The notes under the pieces: model-generated
The model's input: only the letters and a program-made list of their open reading frames with translations
Databases searched by the model: none
Told to the model about the DNA's origin: nothing
Made by a program: the position numbers and the translations under genes
Assembly: GCA_022360905.1 (NCBI GenBank)
Contig: JAKSBX010000156.1
Location: 62,001 to 126,000, forward strand
Source of the DNA: Chromatiales bacterium
GTDB taxonomy: Bacteria > Pseudomonadota > Gammaproteobacteria > Chromatiales > Chromatiaceae
Direction: 5' to 3'
Length of the DNA: 64,000 nt
Part shown: positions 1 to 9,136 of the stretch, one piece after another
Position numbering within the stretch: the first letter of the stretch is position 1
Layout: each line of letters begins with the position of its first letter

Positions 1-1
1 G

Positions 2-1384
2 ACCGTGCAACTGGTGGTGGAAAACGGCCCATCCAATATCGACTGGCTGCTCAAGGGCGGGGTTAATTTCACCCGGGACGACAAGGCCGCATCGAGTGGC
101 GGCTACCATCTGACCCAGGAAGGCGGGCACTCCCACCGGCGGGTCATTCACGCAGCAGATGCTACCGGCAGAGAGGTGGAAACCACCCTGCAGGGACAGG
201 TCAAGGCCCGCTCGAATATCGAAATCTTCGAACACCATATCGCCATCGACCTGATCACCAGTGAAAAGGAGCAAACCAAGCACCAGAAACGCTGCTATGG
301 CGCCTATATCCTTGATCACAAAAGCAATCATGTGCAGACCTTCCGGGCCCGATTCGTCGTTTTGGCGACCGGCGGCGCCAGTAAGGTCTATCTCTACACC
401 AGCAACCCGGATGTCTCTACAGGCGACGGTATCGCGATGGCCTGGCGGGCGGGCTGCCGGGTTGCCAACATGGAGTTCATCCAGTTTCATCCAACCTGCC
501 TCTACCACCCGGAGGCGAAGAGTTTCCTGATTTCCGAAGCGGTCAGAGGTGAAGGAGGTCAACTCAAGCTTCCCGACGGCAGCCGCTTCATGGATCGCTT
601 CGATGAACGCGGGGAACTGGCGCCAAGAGATATCGTCGCCCGGGCGATCGATCATGAGATGAAGCGCATTGGTGCCGACTGCCTCTACCTGGATATCAGC
701 CACAAACCGGCTGAATTCATCCAGGAGCACTTCCCCACCATCTACCAGCGCTGTCTCGACTTCGGCATCGACATGTCGAAACAACCGATTCCCGTGGTGC
801 CGGCAGCCCACTACACCTGTGGTGGCGTGATGGCGGACCATAAGGCGCGTACCGATATCGCCGGACTCTATGTGGTCGGTGAGAGTGCCTACACAGGTCT
901 TCACGGTGCCAATCGAATGGCCAGCAACTCACTGCTTGAGTGTCTGGTCTTTGCCAAACTTGCTGCAGAGGATATTCAGGATCTGGATTCCACCACACCT
1001 GAGCCTCCACAGATTGCCCCCTGGGACGAAAGCCGCGTTACCGAGCCGGATGAAGAGGTAGTGGTATCCCATAACTGGGACGAGTTGCGCCATTTCATGT
1101 GGGACTATGTGGGTATCGTCAGGAGCAACAAACGCCTGGTACGCGCCCGCCGCAGAGTTGACCTGCTACAACGGGAAATTGTCGAATATTACAGTAATTT
1201 CAGGGTCAGCATGGATCTGCTGGAGCTGAGAAATCTGGTCGATGTGGCCGATATGATCATCCGTTCGGCCCAATGTCGACGTGAGAGTCGAGGACTCCAT
1301 TTCACTCTGGACTTCCCCTACCCCGATGACCGGGTGCAGAACAAACCAACCATATTGATCCCAGAGGCCTATTCTCCCTATTGA
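2..1384 (+). CDS. nadB: L-aspartate oxidase NadB (5' end outside window)
   Basis: NadB is the FAD enzyme that oxidises L-aspartate to iminoaspartate, the first step of de novo NAD synthesis. The frame is already open at the window edge, so roughly the first 75-80 residues of a ~535-residue protein are missing; 459 or more residues are present. Visible family landmarks are the [11 protein letters not shown] segment of the FAD fold, QFHPTCLY, the RGEGG motif, the PAAHYTCGG histidine motif and the [10 protein letters not shown] motif, all in the order of NadB/succinate dehydrogenase flavoproteins. The [14 protein letters not shown] stretch and the C-terminal helical domain with [10 protein letters not shown] favour NadB over SdhA. 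It ends 103 bases before the convergent ygfX gene. I am confident of the family; the true start cannot be seen. Confidence 0.96.
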   Translation, partial: TVQLVVENGPSNIDWLLKGGVNFTRDDKAASSGGYHLTQEGGHSHRRVIHAADATGREVETTLQGQVKARSNIEIFEHHIAIDLITSEKEQTKHQKRCYGAYILDHKSNHVQTFRARFVVLATGGASKVYLYTSNPDVSTGDGIAMAWRAGCRVANMEFIQFHPTCLYHPEAKSFLISEAVRGEGGQLKLPDGSRFMDRFDERGELAPRDIVARAIDHEMKRIGADCLYLDISHKPAEFIQEHFPTIYQRCLDFGIDMSKQPIPVVPAAHYTCGGVMADHKARTDIAGLYVVGESAYTGLHGANRMASNSLLECLVFAKLAAEDIQDLDSTTPEPPQIAPWDESRVTEPDEEVVVSHNWDELRHFMWDYVGIVRSNKRLVRARRRVDLLQREIVEYYSNFRVSMDLLELRNLVDVADMIIRSAQCRRESRGLHFTLDFPYPDDRVQNKPTILIPEAYSPY

Positions 1385-1487
1385 GAGCTGGCTCATACCA
1401 CAAGAATACTCGTTGGGTTATTGCTGAGTTGTGGATAGGCAATCGAATTCACCGCCGGCTGGCCCTGGCCTGGCATTTCCAGTTTGA

Positions 1488-1940
1488 TCAGACAACCGGC
1501 TCCTCCCTGGTGAATGAGCCATGCTTCAAAAATATCCTTAAACTGCGCATTTCTGTCGGCGGTAAAGTATCCTGAAAAAGCACCATCACCGGATGGCGCC
1601 AGCGCCCCCGGACATCAAATCGCAATAAGATCAGCCAGGGTGTTACCAGGCTATCAGTACGTAATCTCGCTGTACGTTTCGTCCCATCTGCCAGGACAAT
1701 TTTCGACCAGCCATTGCCTTTGATTACCGCTTTTATTACCTGTTCAGGGGTAAATTTCCCGTAAACCGGCAGTTTGGTCAGCAAAAGTACGATCAAAAGT
1801 AGAATTTTGACGATCAGTCCAATCGAGGCAGAGATAATCGCCAGAAATGTCATGAGGTAGAGACTGCGATGCCAGATCACCTGCTGTCTTGAGGGACCTG
1901 GCTTTATATGGATTGCCGGTAATCGATTGGTCATATCCAC
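1488..1940 (-). CDS. ygfX: YgfX family membrane protein
   Basis: This 150-residue protein has a basic, proline-containing N-terminus, then a hydrophobic block at about residues 25-56 that can form two closely spaced membrane helices. After it comes a beta-rich cytoplasmic tail with RTDSLVTPWLILLRFDV and a terminal LRIFLKHG. That tail pattern, the size and the position beside nadB fit the YgfX family (called CptA in E. coli, where it is paired with the flavinylation factor SdhE/YgfY). No SdhE-sized gene lies next to it here: the next gene upstream on this strand ends at 1965 and encodes a histidine kinase. The role in this organism is therefore unclear. The assignment rests on pattern recognition of a weakly conserved family. 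Confidence 0.72.
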   Translation of the reverse strand: MDMTNRLPAIHIKPGPSRQQVIWHRSLYLMTFLAIISASIGLIVKILLLIVLLLTKLPVYGKFTPEQVIKAVIKGNGWSKIVLADGTKRTARLRTDSLVTPWLILLRFDVRGRWRHPVMVLFQDTLPPTEMRSLRIFLKHGSFTREEPVV

Positions 1941-1964
1941 AGCCTCCTTGCTGTTGGTTATGTT

Positions 1965-3302
1965 CTACAGATTTTTCAGAACCACCCTAACCCGTAACCC
2001 GCCATATTGAGGGGAACGGTCAAAATAGATCTCTCCCCGGTAAAGTTGCACCACTTCGTGAACGATGGCCAAACCCAAACCATGCCCCTCAGTAGACTCA
2101 TCCAGACGGCTGCCCCGCTGCATCAGACTTTGCAAATCCGATGCTGCCAAACCATCCCCATCATCTTCAATCACAACGCGCAGATTGTCAGTACAATCAA
2201 TCTGACAAAGGACATTCCTCTCGGCCCATTTACAGGCATTGTCCAAAAGATTTCCTAACAGTTCGAGCATATCTTCTCGATCACCGAACGGAGGACACTC
2301 TTCCTTGAAAATCGCCTCAATATTAAGATCACGCCCCTGATAGATTTTTCGTAATACATCCAAAAGGTCAGGTAAATCAACTTTTGCGTTGAATTTCTGA
2401 TTGATGCTCCGCTCGCCACTGAGCCTTGCTCTTTTGAGTTCCCGATCGATCAGCAAGCGTATGCGGTCCAGCTGTAGGCTGGCCTGATGATGTTGCTCAC
2501 TACCCTGATCCCGCACCTGCCTGTCAAAGTATCCCGTCAACAGATTGAGTGGCCCTTTCAACGCGTGGGCCAGGTTGCCGAGTGCATTACGGGTCCGCTG
2601 ATTGCGCTGGGAAAGTAGTTGCAGCAAGTGGTTTACCTCTTTGACCAGCGGCACCATCTCGTTGGGAACGTCTTCAGTCAACGGCTGTTCGCACCCCGAT
2701 GAAAGGTTTCTCACATCCTCCCGCAGGGGTTCGAGACGACGAAATGCCAGTCTTACCACCAGTCGCTGCAGAAGCAACAGGGCCACCAGTCCCAAGATTG
2801 ACAACAGGGCAAAGTTCCAAAGAAAGGTTTGTCGCTGATTGGTGATCGGCAAGAGATCCTCGGCAACCGCTATGGTCAGATTCCGATTCTTTTTTCGATA
2901 GCCGGTCAACCACACCAGTAACTGTTGTCCATCAGGACCCTGACGATAGAGACGTTCGCTCTCCCCTGGCTTCAGGATAGGTAGATGAAGCTTATAATCC
3001 CACAACGAACGGGAAGTTATCTCCGATCCACGATCGCCATAGATGAGATAGTAGTGACCCGAAAACGGTCGATGGTAAATTTGATTGATGTAGGCTTCCT
3101 TAACTGATAATCGGGGTTCTGTCACGATTGCACCCAGTATTGACTCCCCATCATGTTCAAGCCTTGAGGCAATGAAATCTTCGGTAAGTTTTGCAATTGA
3201 ACCCGCACCAAATAGCCACAACAACCCCATCAACAGGATCAGACTGACCATCAGGCCAATCTGCAATTGTCGCTCGATGGATTTAGGATTCAATACCGAC
3301 AT
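1965..3302 (-). CDS. Sensor histidine kinase of the cytochrome operon
   Basis: A 445-residue membrane histidine kinase. Starting at the ATG at 3302, it shows a first membrane helix near residues 13-35, a periplasmic sensor region of about 125 residues, a second helix near 165-185, a HAMP-like linker and the phosphoacceptor motif NLAHALKGPL. The ATPase motifs LLGNLLDNACKWA (N box), EDDGDG (G1) and GHGLGLAI (G2) follow. The open frame extends upstream to 3380, but the ATG at 3302 has a GGG-rich ribosome site and overlaps the response regulator end by only 20 bases, a usual arrangement for translationally coupled pairs. It resembles PhoQ/QseC-type kinases. As the last gene after cytochrome b561, SHP, diheme cytochrome, PepSY and regulator, it probably controls that operon. 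The signal is unknown. Confidence 0.93.
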   Translation of the reverse strand: MSVLNPKSIERQLQIGLMVSLILLMGLLWLFGAGSIAKLTEDFIASRLEHDGESILGAIVTEPRLSVKEAYINQIYHRPFSGHYYLIYGDRGSEITSRSLWDYKLHLPILKPGESERLYRQGPDGQQLLVWLTGYRKKNRNLTIAVAEDLLPITNQRQTFLWNFALLSILGLVALLLLQRLVVRLAFRRLEPLREDVRNLSSGCEQPLTEDVPNEMVPLVKEVNHLLQLLSQRNQRTRNALGNLAHALKGPLNLLTGYFDRQVRDQGSEQHHQASLQLDRIRLLIDRELKRARLSGERSINQKFNAKVDLPDLLDVLRKIYQGRDLNIEAIFKEECPPFGDREDMLELLGNLLDNACKWAERNVLCQIDCTDNLRVVIEDDGDGLAASDLQSLMQRGSRLDESTEGHGLGLAIVHEVVQLYRGEIYFDRSPQYGGLRVRVVLKNL

Positions 3303-3951
3303 AGATGTAACCCTGACCGCGTCGGGTTTTGATTGCCTGCTTTCCCAACTTTTCACGCAATCGACTGATGTAAACCTCAATTAAATTGCTGTCCCGGTCG
3401 AAATCCTGCTCATATACATGCTCTGTAAGCCGAGTTTTGGATAGAATTCTCCCTTGATTGAGAATAAAAAATCTCAACAACCTGAATTCTGTACCGGTAA
3501 GTTCCAGCCGTTGCTGATCAGGCAGTATGAGCTGCTGCTTCTCCTCATCCAGTTCGACACCACCGGCCTTGAGACTGCGGCCAACCATTTCATGTGATCG
3601 ACGCGTTAGTGCCTGCAGGCGAACAACCAATTCCTCAACATGGAACGGCTTTCCCAGATAGTCATCCGCCCCCGCTTTAAATCCTGCCACTCTTTCATGC
3701 CAGGCATCTCGGGCGGTAAGAATAAGCACCGGAATATCATTCCCTTTTGAGCGCCAATTTTTTAAGACCTCGATGCCTGATCGTTTGGGTAATCCAAGAT
3801 CCAAAACGACCAGATCGTATTCCATCTCGTCGCCCATGTACTCCGCTTCGATGCCCTGCTTTGCCAGATCCACCGCGTATCCCTGTCGCTCAAGATCCTG
3901 TTTGAGCGATGCCGATAACAGATCATCATCTTCAACCAGCAGCAGTCGCAT
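3283..3951 (-). CDS. OmpR/PhoB-family response regulator
   Basis: The 222-residue protein has an N-terminal receiver (MRLLLVEDDDLL acidic pocket, phosphoacceptor aspartate in LVVLDLGLPKRSG, switch threonine in LILTARD and lysine in DDYLGKPF). The C-terminal winged-helix DNA-binding domain ends SRLREKLGKQAIKTRRGQGYIYV. This is the QseB/PhoP-like layout. It starts 3 bases after the PepSY gene and overlaps the downstream kinase by 20 bases, so it is co-transcribed with both. Its likely targets are the cytochrome genes upstream in the same operon, giving autoregulation. That target is inference from gene order. Confidence 0.95.
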   Translation of the reverse strand: MRLLLVEDDDLLSASLKQDLERQGYAVDLAKQGIEAEYMGDEMEYDLVVLDLGLPKRSGIEVLKNWRSKGNDIPVLILTARDAWHERVAGFKAGADDYLGKPFHVEELVVRLQALTRRSHEMVGRSLKAGGVELDEEKQQLILPDQQRLELTGTEFRLLRFFILNQGRILSKTRLTEHVYEQDFDRDSNLIEVYISRLREKLGKQAIKTRRGQGYIYVGIES

Positions 3952-3954
3952 GCT

Positions 3955-4263
3955 TCAATCCTCCAACTCGAGCTCCAGAATCTCTCCACTTACTGCATCG
4001 AGCTTGTATTCCCATACCACTCCCTGCTCATCGAGTATCTCAATTTCGTATACGTAGGCCTGACCTTTGCGTTCCAACTCCACTTCGATCACTCTGCCTG
4101 GTTTTTCTGCCTGAATGTTCCTCAACAACTCCGTCAATGGTACGATCTTTCCGCTTTGAGTAAGACGCCGCACCTCCTGATAACCCACATCTTCATCTGC
4201 ATAGAGCAGTGTGGTAGTCACTGAAACCAACAGCAACAATGCCATGTTGACGCTTTTAGGCAT
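3955..4263 (-). CDS. Secreted PepSY-domain protein
   Basis: A 102-residue small protein with a signal peptide (hydrophobic MALLLLVSVTTTLLYA followed by DEDVGYQEV) and a single PepSY fold. The fold is recognised from the helix with LRNIQAEKPGRVIEVELERKG and the strands YEIEILDEQGVVWEYKLDAVSGEIL. PepSY domains are small exported modules thought to inhibit peptidases or modulate membrane partners. They often precede two-component genes of this type in proteobacteria. The ATG at 4263 is preferred to the TTG at 4266, because it follows the diheme cytochrome stop by 3 bases. It could act as a periplasmic accessory of the adjacent kinase or of the cytochromes; the sequence does not decide between these. 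Confidence 0.85.
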   Translation of the reverse strand: MPKSVNMALLLLVSVTTTLLYADEDVGYQEVRRLTQSGKIVPLTELLRNIQAEKPGRVIEVELERKGQAYVYEIEILDEQGVVWEYKLDAVSGEILELELED

Positions 4264-4266
4264 CAA

Positions 4267-4851
4267 TCAGTCATCCCAACGACCATAACCTGGTATTTTA
4301 ATCTCATGTTCGTTAAATGCCCCCTGCATTGCCCGAGTGTGGCAGCTGTCACAATTGCTGAATTGAATCTTCTCACCATTGTTATGCAGCATCCAGGGAG
4401 AGATCTCATCATGTTCATGCCTGAAGAAATCAGTTTCCGTAATGCGTAGTGGTGGCTGTTTTGAGCGGATTGACCAAATAACTTTCCGGGAGATTTCACC
4501 ATGGCTGTTTTCAGCCGCATTTCGTGTTAGATAATTCAAAATGATCTCGGTTTCATAATCTGATAATTCAGCATTTTCGCCGAAATGTTCCTCCAGTCCC
4601 GACATCACCAATCGCCATGAGGCGCCCGGTAAAAAGCCAGGCTGATAGGGAAAATGACAGCTACCGCACTCTTCCTGGTATTGCGGACTTCCCTTACTAT
4701 CAACCATCATAGAGTCTGAACCTAGCCAGCGAGAGAGAAATCCATGTTCTGCTTCATATTCATGCTCTTCCCGATCGGCTAGCACCACCCCAACACTGAA
4801 TATTAGCGCTAGAATCAAAACCAATGGTAACCATAGCTTTTTCACTTTCAT
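4267..4851 (-). CDS. dhc: Periplasmic diheme cytochrome c (DHC type)
   Basis: The protein has 194 residues, a signal-anchor-like N-terminus (LWLPLVLILALIFSVGVVLA) and exactly two CXXCH haem-binding motifs, CGSCH near residue 63 and CDSCH near residue 171. The first is followed by FPYQPGFLPGASWRLVMSGLEEHFGENA, typical of the diheme cytochrome c family found beside SHP. In Rhodobacter, DHC donates electrons to the oxygen- and NO-binding cytochrome SHP. Here the SHP gene lies 13 bases upstream and a membrane cytochrome b just before that, so all three form one electron chain. The GGAGG ribosome site precedes the ATG at 4851. Confidence 0.92.
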   Translation of the reverse strand: MKVKKLWLPLVLILALIFSVGVVLADREEHEYEAEHGFLSRWLGSDSMMVDSKGSPQYQEECGSCHFPYQPGFLPGASWRLVMSGLEEHFGENAELSDYETEIILNYLTRNAAENSHGEISRKVIWSIRSKQPPLRITETDFFRHEHDEISPWMLHNNGEKIQFSNCDSCHTRAMQGAFNEHEIKIPGYGRWDD

Positions 4852-4864
4852 CGCAAACCTCCAT

Positions 4865-5263
4865 TCATAACTGCTGCAGATAACTTAATATGTCGCCCTT
4901 TTCCTGGGCTGTGCATGCCCTGCCCCAGGTCCATTTGCAGTTACGTTTGAACCACTTTTCAATCTTTTTGCCATCTTTCAGCCGTTGGGAGTTGACAGAT
5001 AGCGCCATAGGCTCGATGGCTTTGCCTGTCTTTCGATGCTTTCCTGGCTTAGTTAAATCATCACCATGACAATCACCGCATGAGCGGGATTTGCCACTTT
5101 GTGCGTGCATAATCTCTTGTTGCCAGATAGCTCGTCCTTTATCCGGATTGAATGATGCAACACCTTTCTCCTGATAGCTGGCAAGCCGTTCCTCCAATGT
5201 CTCTGCATGAACTACGGCTGGAAGGCAAGTCAGCAGTAAAACTAATTTAATACTGGATTTCAT
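4865..5263 (-). CDS. shp: SHP-type monoheme cytochrome c (DUF1924)
   Basis: This 132-residue exported protein has a clean signal peptide ending VVHA-ETLEE and one haem site, CGDCH, near residue 63. It is followed by the conserved DUF1924 region with PMALSVNSQRLKDGKKIEKWFKRNC. The second cysteine pair (NCKWTWGRAC) matches the disulphide region of SHP. SHP (sphaeroides haem protein) is a small cytochrome whose haem axial ligand can be displaced by oxygen or nitric oxide. The gene is 4 bases after cytochrome b561 and 13 bases before the diheme cytochrome. Its physiological substrate is not established for the family. Confidence 0.9.
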   Translation of the reverse strand: MKSSIKLVLLLTCLPAVVHAETLEERLASYQEKGVASFNPDKGRAIWQQEIMHAQSGKSRSCGDCHGDDLTKPGKHRKTGKAIEPMALSVNSQRLKDGKKIEKWFKRNCKWTWGRACTAQEKGDILSYLQQL

Positions 5264-5267
5264 TACC

Positions 5268-5831
5268 TTATCCTCGCTTTGTGCCTGTAATCATCGAGCG
5301 CACAAGATTTTCCTGGTGGAGTAGGGATCCGACCAATACCCCCGTCAAATGAACCGCAACCAACACGAGCGCCAGATTGGCAAAAAATTCGTGTATCTCC
5401 TCGTACAATTCACCACCATAGGGCCTGTTGGAAAACAGTGGTTCAGCCAAGGGTCCCAGTCCCTCTGCACCATAAGCCAGCATGCCTGTCAGCGCCGTTA
5501 TCAGCAGACAGAACATCAGCATCACAATCATGGCGCCACCGGCCGGATTGTGTCCGATAAAACGTTTCGCTTTGAACCTGAGCAGATCCTTCAGGTAAGC
5601 CAGCACCTTGCCCGGAGATCTCACGAAATCGCTGAATCGGGCATAGCGCGTTCCAATCAGCCCCCAGACAACACGGACCAACAGCAGAGTAGCCACGGTG
5701 TAACCGGCATAGACATGCAGATCCATCCACTCATCCTCCGTCATCCAGCAGATAGCAAAAGCCCCTACCAGTGACCAATGGAAGAGTCGCACTAAGGGAT
5801 CCCAGACCTTTATCATTCGCTTTTTAGCCAT
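5268..5831 (-). CDS. Cytochrome b561-type membrane haem protein
   Basis: A 187-residue integral membrane cytochrome b. The start KVWDPLVRLFHWSLV, the motifs WGLIGTRYARF and HNPAGG, and the last helix with EIHEFFANLALVLVAVHLTGVLVGSLLH carry the paired histidines expected to ligate two b haems in four helices. The frame stays open up to 5930, but the ATG at 5831 is preceded by a GAGAG site and gives the canonical family N-terminus. It probably passes electrons from quinol to the diheme cytochrome/SHP pair encoded immediately downstream. It is the first gene of the six-gene operon ending with the histidine kinase. Confidence 0.92.
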   Translation of the reverse strand: MAKKRMIKVWDPLVRLFHWSLVGAFAICWMTEDEWMDLHVYAGYTVATLLLVRVVWGLIGTRYARFSDFVRSPGKVLAYLKDLLRFKAKRFIGHNPAGGAMIVMLMFCLLITALTGMLAYGAEGLGPLAEPLFSNRPYGGELYEEIHEFFANLALVLVAVHLTGVLVGSLLHQENLVRSMITGTKRG

Positions 5832-6065
5832 ACTCACTCTCTCTATAACCTGAATGTGGCTAAGCATGGCTGAAGAAAATGAAATCAAGCTGAAAATGGT
5901 GAAATATCTTTTCAGGCCAGACAAAGCCAATCCAAATGGGTCGGAAACCGCTGATAAGTATTGAAAACAGACAGGAGGCTAAACTTAGCCCAAAAAGGTA
6001 CGCCAAGCCCCTATCTCAGGGCCTGCTAATACTAATGTCGGGGATTATATTCTGGGTAAAGTACG

Positions 6066-6084
6066 GGTGGGGCCCTGCCCCACC
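6066..6084 (-). terminator. GC-rich hairpin after the hydrogenase operon
   Basis: A perfect 8-bp stem (GGTGGGGC pairing with GCCCCACC) with a 3-base loop lies 17 bases beyond the hynL stop codon. It is well placed to end the hydrogenase transcript before the cytochrome operon, which starts 235 bases further on. The following bases on the minus strand (CGTACTTTACCC) contain only a short T run, so it is a weak candidate for intrinsic termination. The rest of 5832-6100 holds no gene that I can support. Confidence 0.45.
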
Positions 6085-6100
6085 ACGCAATGAGATTGAA

Positions 6101-7822
6101 TCAGGTTACCTTCAGTTGCAGCATCTCCTCACCCTCTTCATCTGAGAGATGGACGGCACAGGCGATGCAGGGATCGAAGCTGTGAATGGTTCTGAGAATC
6201 TCCACCGGCTGCTTGGCATCGGCCAACTGGTGATTATCCTGCAGAGCGGCCTCGTAGGCACCCGGTTGACCGTTGGGATCCCGGGGCCCCGCATTCCAGG
6301 TACTGGGAACCACAGCCTGATAGTTGGCAATCTTGCCATCCTCGATCACGATCCAGTGCCCCAGGGCACCTCTGGGCGCTTCCATGAAACCCACACCACG
6401 GCATTCGCTCGGCCAGGTGGAAGGATCCCACAGAGCCTCGTTAAAGGTCTTGGTATCGCCAGCCTTGATATTCGCCACCAGTTGGTCATACCAACCCTGC
6501 ATGGCGTCGGCGAGTATCTTGGTTTCCAAGGTTCTAGCCGCCGTCCGTCCGAGTGTCGAGAAGAGTGCCCTGGTGGGCAGATCCAGTTTACTCAAGGTCA
6601 TACCGACCAGCTCTTTGGTCTGTTCATGGCCGTTGGCATAGAGCATCAGCACCCGGGCCAGCGGTCCAACTTCGACCGCCTTGCCCTTCCATCTGGGTGC
6701 CTTCAACCAAGAGTAGGATTCGTCGACGTTGAGATGCTTGTAAGGTAGCTCCGGACCTGTGTAGTTGAGGTTGGTCTCGCCATCATAGGGGTGCAACCCC
6801 TGATCCTTGCCGCCAGAATAGTCGTACCAGGAGTGAGAAATGTGCTCCTGAATCTCATCGGCACTGTTGAGATCGAGCGGATGAACCGTGGAGAGATCCC
6901 GATCCAGAATCACCCCGCTCGGGAAGAAGAAGCTGTCCGGATCATCCATCGAGGTTCCGGGCAGATCCCCATAGCAGAGGAAATTGCCCAGTCCTTCGCC
7001 ACGCTCACCCCAATCCTTGTAGAAACTGGCCACCGCCAGGGTATCGGGCACATAGACCTGATCGGTGAATTCACGCATCTTGGTGATCACATCCTGCACC
7101 TGGGAGAGCTTCTTGGTATTGATCGCAGAATCGGAATTGAGATCGATCGCAGAAGCAACCCCACCCACCAGAAAATTGGGATGTGGATTCTTACCACCAA
7201 AGATGGCATGCAACTTCACCACATCCCTTTGCCAACTCAGCGCCTCAAGATAGTGAGCCACCGCCATAAGGTTCGCTTCAGGGGGAAGTTTATAAACCGA
7301 ATGTCCCCAATAGGCTTTGGCGAAAATACCCAACTGCCCAGCTTCAACAAACCCTTTGAGTTTCTTTTTCACATCGGAGAAGTAACCTGGAGAGGCTTTT
7401 GGCCAGTTACTCAATGATTGTGCAAGTTCTGCCGTCTTGCCTGGATCAGCCGACAAGGCAGAAACCACATCCACCCAATCCAGGGCATGCAGATGATAAA
7501 AATGCATCACATGGTCATGAATATACTGGGCGCCGATCATCAAATTACGGATCAACTGGGCGTTCTGCGGGATCTGATAATTCAGGGCATCCTCGACCGA
7601 CCGGACTGAAGCGATACCATGCACCAGGGTGCAGACACCGCAGATCCGTTGTGCAAAGGCCCAGGCATCACGGGGATCCCGACCCTTGAGGATAATCTCT
7701 ATGCCGCGAACCATGGTGCCTGATGAATAAGCACTGCTGATCTGATCGCCTTCCATCTGCGCTTCAATACGCAGATGGCCTTCGATTCTGGTGATGGGAT
7801 CAACGACGATTCTGTCACTCAT
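6101..7822 (-). CDS. hynL: [NiFe] hydrogenase large subunit (Isp-type, group 1e-like)
   Basis: The 573-residue catalytic subunit binds the Ni-Fe(CN)2CO centre and oxidises or produces H2. The N-terminal Ni motif is RICGVCTLVH (near residue 60). The C-terminal motif is DPCIACAVH, whose histidine at about 558 marks the maturation cleavage site, leaving a 15-residue tail (LSDEEGEEMLQLKVT) for the endopeptidase. The start MSDRIVVDPITRIEGHL is canonical. It is the last gene of the series small subunit-Isp1-Isp2-large subunit, the separated order described for Thiocapsa and Allochromatium Hyn/Hyd enzymes. The enzyme should be periplasm-facing, carried by the Tat signal of its partner. An AGGAG site lies before the ATG. 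Confidence 0.97.
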   Translation of the reverse strand: MSDRIVVDPITRIEGHLRIEAQMEGDQISSAYSSGTMVRGIEIILKGRDPRDAWAFAQRICGVCTLVHGIASVRSVEDALNYQIPQNAQLIRNLMIGAQYIHDHVMHFYHLHALDWVDVVSALSADPGKTAELAQSLSNWPKASPGYFSDVKKKLKGFVEAGQLGIFAKAYWGHSVYKLPPEANLMAVAHYLEALSWQRDVVKLHAIFGGKNPHPNFLVGGVASAIDLNSDSAINTKKLSQVQDVITKMREFTDQVYVPDTLAVASFYKDWGERGEGLGNFLCYGDLPGTSMDDPDSFFFPSGVILDRDLSTVHPLDLNSADEIQEHISHSWYDYSGGKDQGLHPYDGETNLNYTGPELPYKHLNVDESYSWLKAPRWKGKAVEVGPLARVLMLYANGHEQTKELVGMTLSKLDLPTRALFSTLGRTAARTLETKILADAMQGWYDQLVANIKAGDTKTFNEALWDPSTWPSECRGVGFMEAPRGALGHWIVIEDGKIANYQAVVPSTWNAGPRDPNGQPGAYEAALQDNHQLADAKQPVEILRTIHSFDPCIACAVHLSDEEGEEMLQLKVT

Positions 7823-7867
7823 TTTGTCTCGTCTCCTATCATAAGGAATGGCGCTAAGGTTTCAGAG

Positions 7868-9136
7868 CTACTTTTCATCTTCAACCAGATGCTCTGCAAT
7901 CATCTCGGTCAGACCGACGACCGGCATCTCCATGCGATACTCTTCCAAGCCCTCTTCGATGATCAGGCGGCAGTTGGCACAGGCGGTCACCAGCGTCTCC
8001 ACATTGAGTTCATCGAGTTGGGTCTTCTTACGTTTGAATACTTTAATGCGCAACTCTTCGGCCCGTTCATTGGCACTGACACCGCCGCCACCGCCGCAGC
8101 ACCAGTTCATTTCACGGCTGTCGTTCATATCGACAAAGTTTGTTGCAACCATATTCAGCAGATTGCGCGGTGGTTCCAGTACACCACCTTTGCGCACAAT
8201 CTGGCAGGGATCGTGGAAGGTCAGGCGGTCATCTTCCGTACCCTCTGTCTTCAAACGCCCTGAGGATCGCAATTCATCAAGCAGTTCCAGGATGTGTACA
8301 ACTTTGAAATCGTATGGCCGACCGATCAGGTTTGGCCCCTCCCAACGGATGGCCGTGTAGGCATGTCCGCATTCAGGACTGATCACATATTTGACCTTCA
8401 GCTTCTCTGCCGCCACCACCACACGATTCACCAGCTCCCGAGCGATATCGGAAGAGCCGATCTGAATCCCCGAATTGGTTGCCTCAAACGCCTCCGAGCT
8501 GATCGTCCAGGTAACCCCAGCTTGTTTGAAGATTCGGGCAAGGGCCTCCAGATACTCAGGAAAGTTCATGATCTCCATGGAGGACAACAGCGCCATGTAA
8601 TCAACACCCTCAACATCCACCGGGATGCTAAGGCCGCTGTCCGCCTCGATATGTTTGATCTGTGCGGCCAAGGCCGGAAACTTAACCCCCATCGGGCTAC
8701 CGATGGTCACCGCCCGACGGCTTGCCCCTTTGATGCCTTCCGGCGCATAACCGGCTGCTACGAAACCTTCCCGGGCACGGCGGATCATATAGCTGATGTC
8801 CTTACCCACCGGACAAACCATGGAGCAACGGCCACACAGAGTGCAACCGTCGTAGATCAGGGTTTCCCACTCCTCCAGCAGCTCGTTGGTAACTGGCTTG
8901 CTCAGACCCAGCATGGATTTCAGTCGACCCCACAGGGTGTATTCCTGTTCCCATACCCGGCGTAGAGGTTCCAGTTTATGAATCGGCGTATATTTGGGAT
9001 CACCGGTCTCGGTATAGAAGAGACAGGCTTCAGCACACATTCCGCAATTCACACAGCTGGAGAAAAAAGACGCCACAGGGGCATTCATCTGTTCACGAAA
9101 GGCGTTCATGCCTCTTTCTAAGGTTGCCTCACTCAT
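7868..9136 (-). CDS. isp2: Isp2: HdrD/DsrK-like iron-sulfur electron carrier
   Basis: A 422-residue soluble iron-sulfur protein. Two ferredoxin-type clusters are indicated by CVNCGMCAEAC and CTLCGRCSMVC in the first 130 residues. Two cysteine-rich CCG-type segments follow (SPECGH in the middle, then CCGGGGG and CANC near the C-terminus), as in heterodisulfide reductase HdrD and DsrK, where they hold a non-cubane cluster. In Isp-type hydrogenases this protein takes electrons from, or gives them to, Isp1 on the cytoplasmic side. It could link H2 to intracellular sulfur or disulfide metabolism. The start overlaps the Isp1 stop as ATGA, so translation is coupled. Confidence 0.94.
   Translation of the reverse strand: MSEATLERGMNAFREQMNAPVASFFSSCVNCGMCAEACLFYTETGDPKYTPIHKLEPLRRVWEQEYTLWGRLKSMLGLSKPVTNELLEEWETLIYDGCTLCGRCSMVCPVGKDISYMIRRAREGFVAAGYAPEGIKGASRRAVTIGSPMGVKFPALAAQIKHIEADSGLSIPVDVEGVDYMALLSSMEIMNFPEYLEALARIFKQAGVTWTISSEAFEATNSGIQIGSSDIARELVNRVVVAAEKLKVKYVISPECGHAYTAIRWEGPNLIGRPYDFKVVHILELLDELRSSGRLKTEGTEDDRLTFHDPCQIVRKGGVLEPPRNLLNMVATNFVDMNDSREMNWCCGGGGGVSANERAEELRIKVFKRKKTQLDELNVETLVTACANCRLIIEEGLEEYRMEMPVVGLTEMIAEHLVEDEK

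Noticed and set aside
8294-8965. A 223-codon plus-strand frame within the hydrogenase region
   Set aside because: It is the reverse strand of isp2, which has intact cluster motifs.
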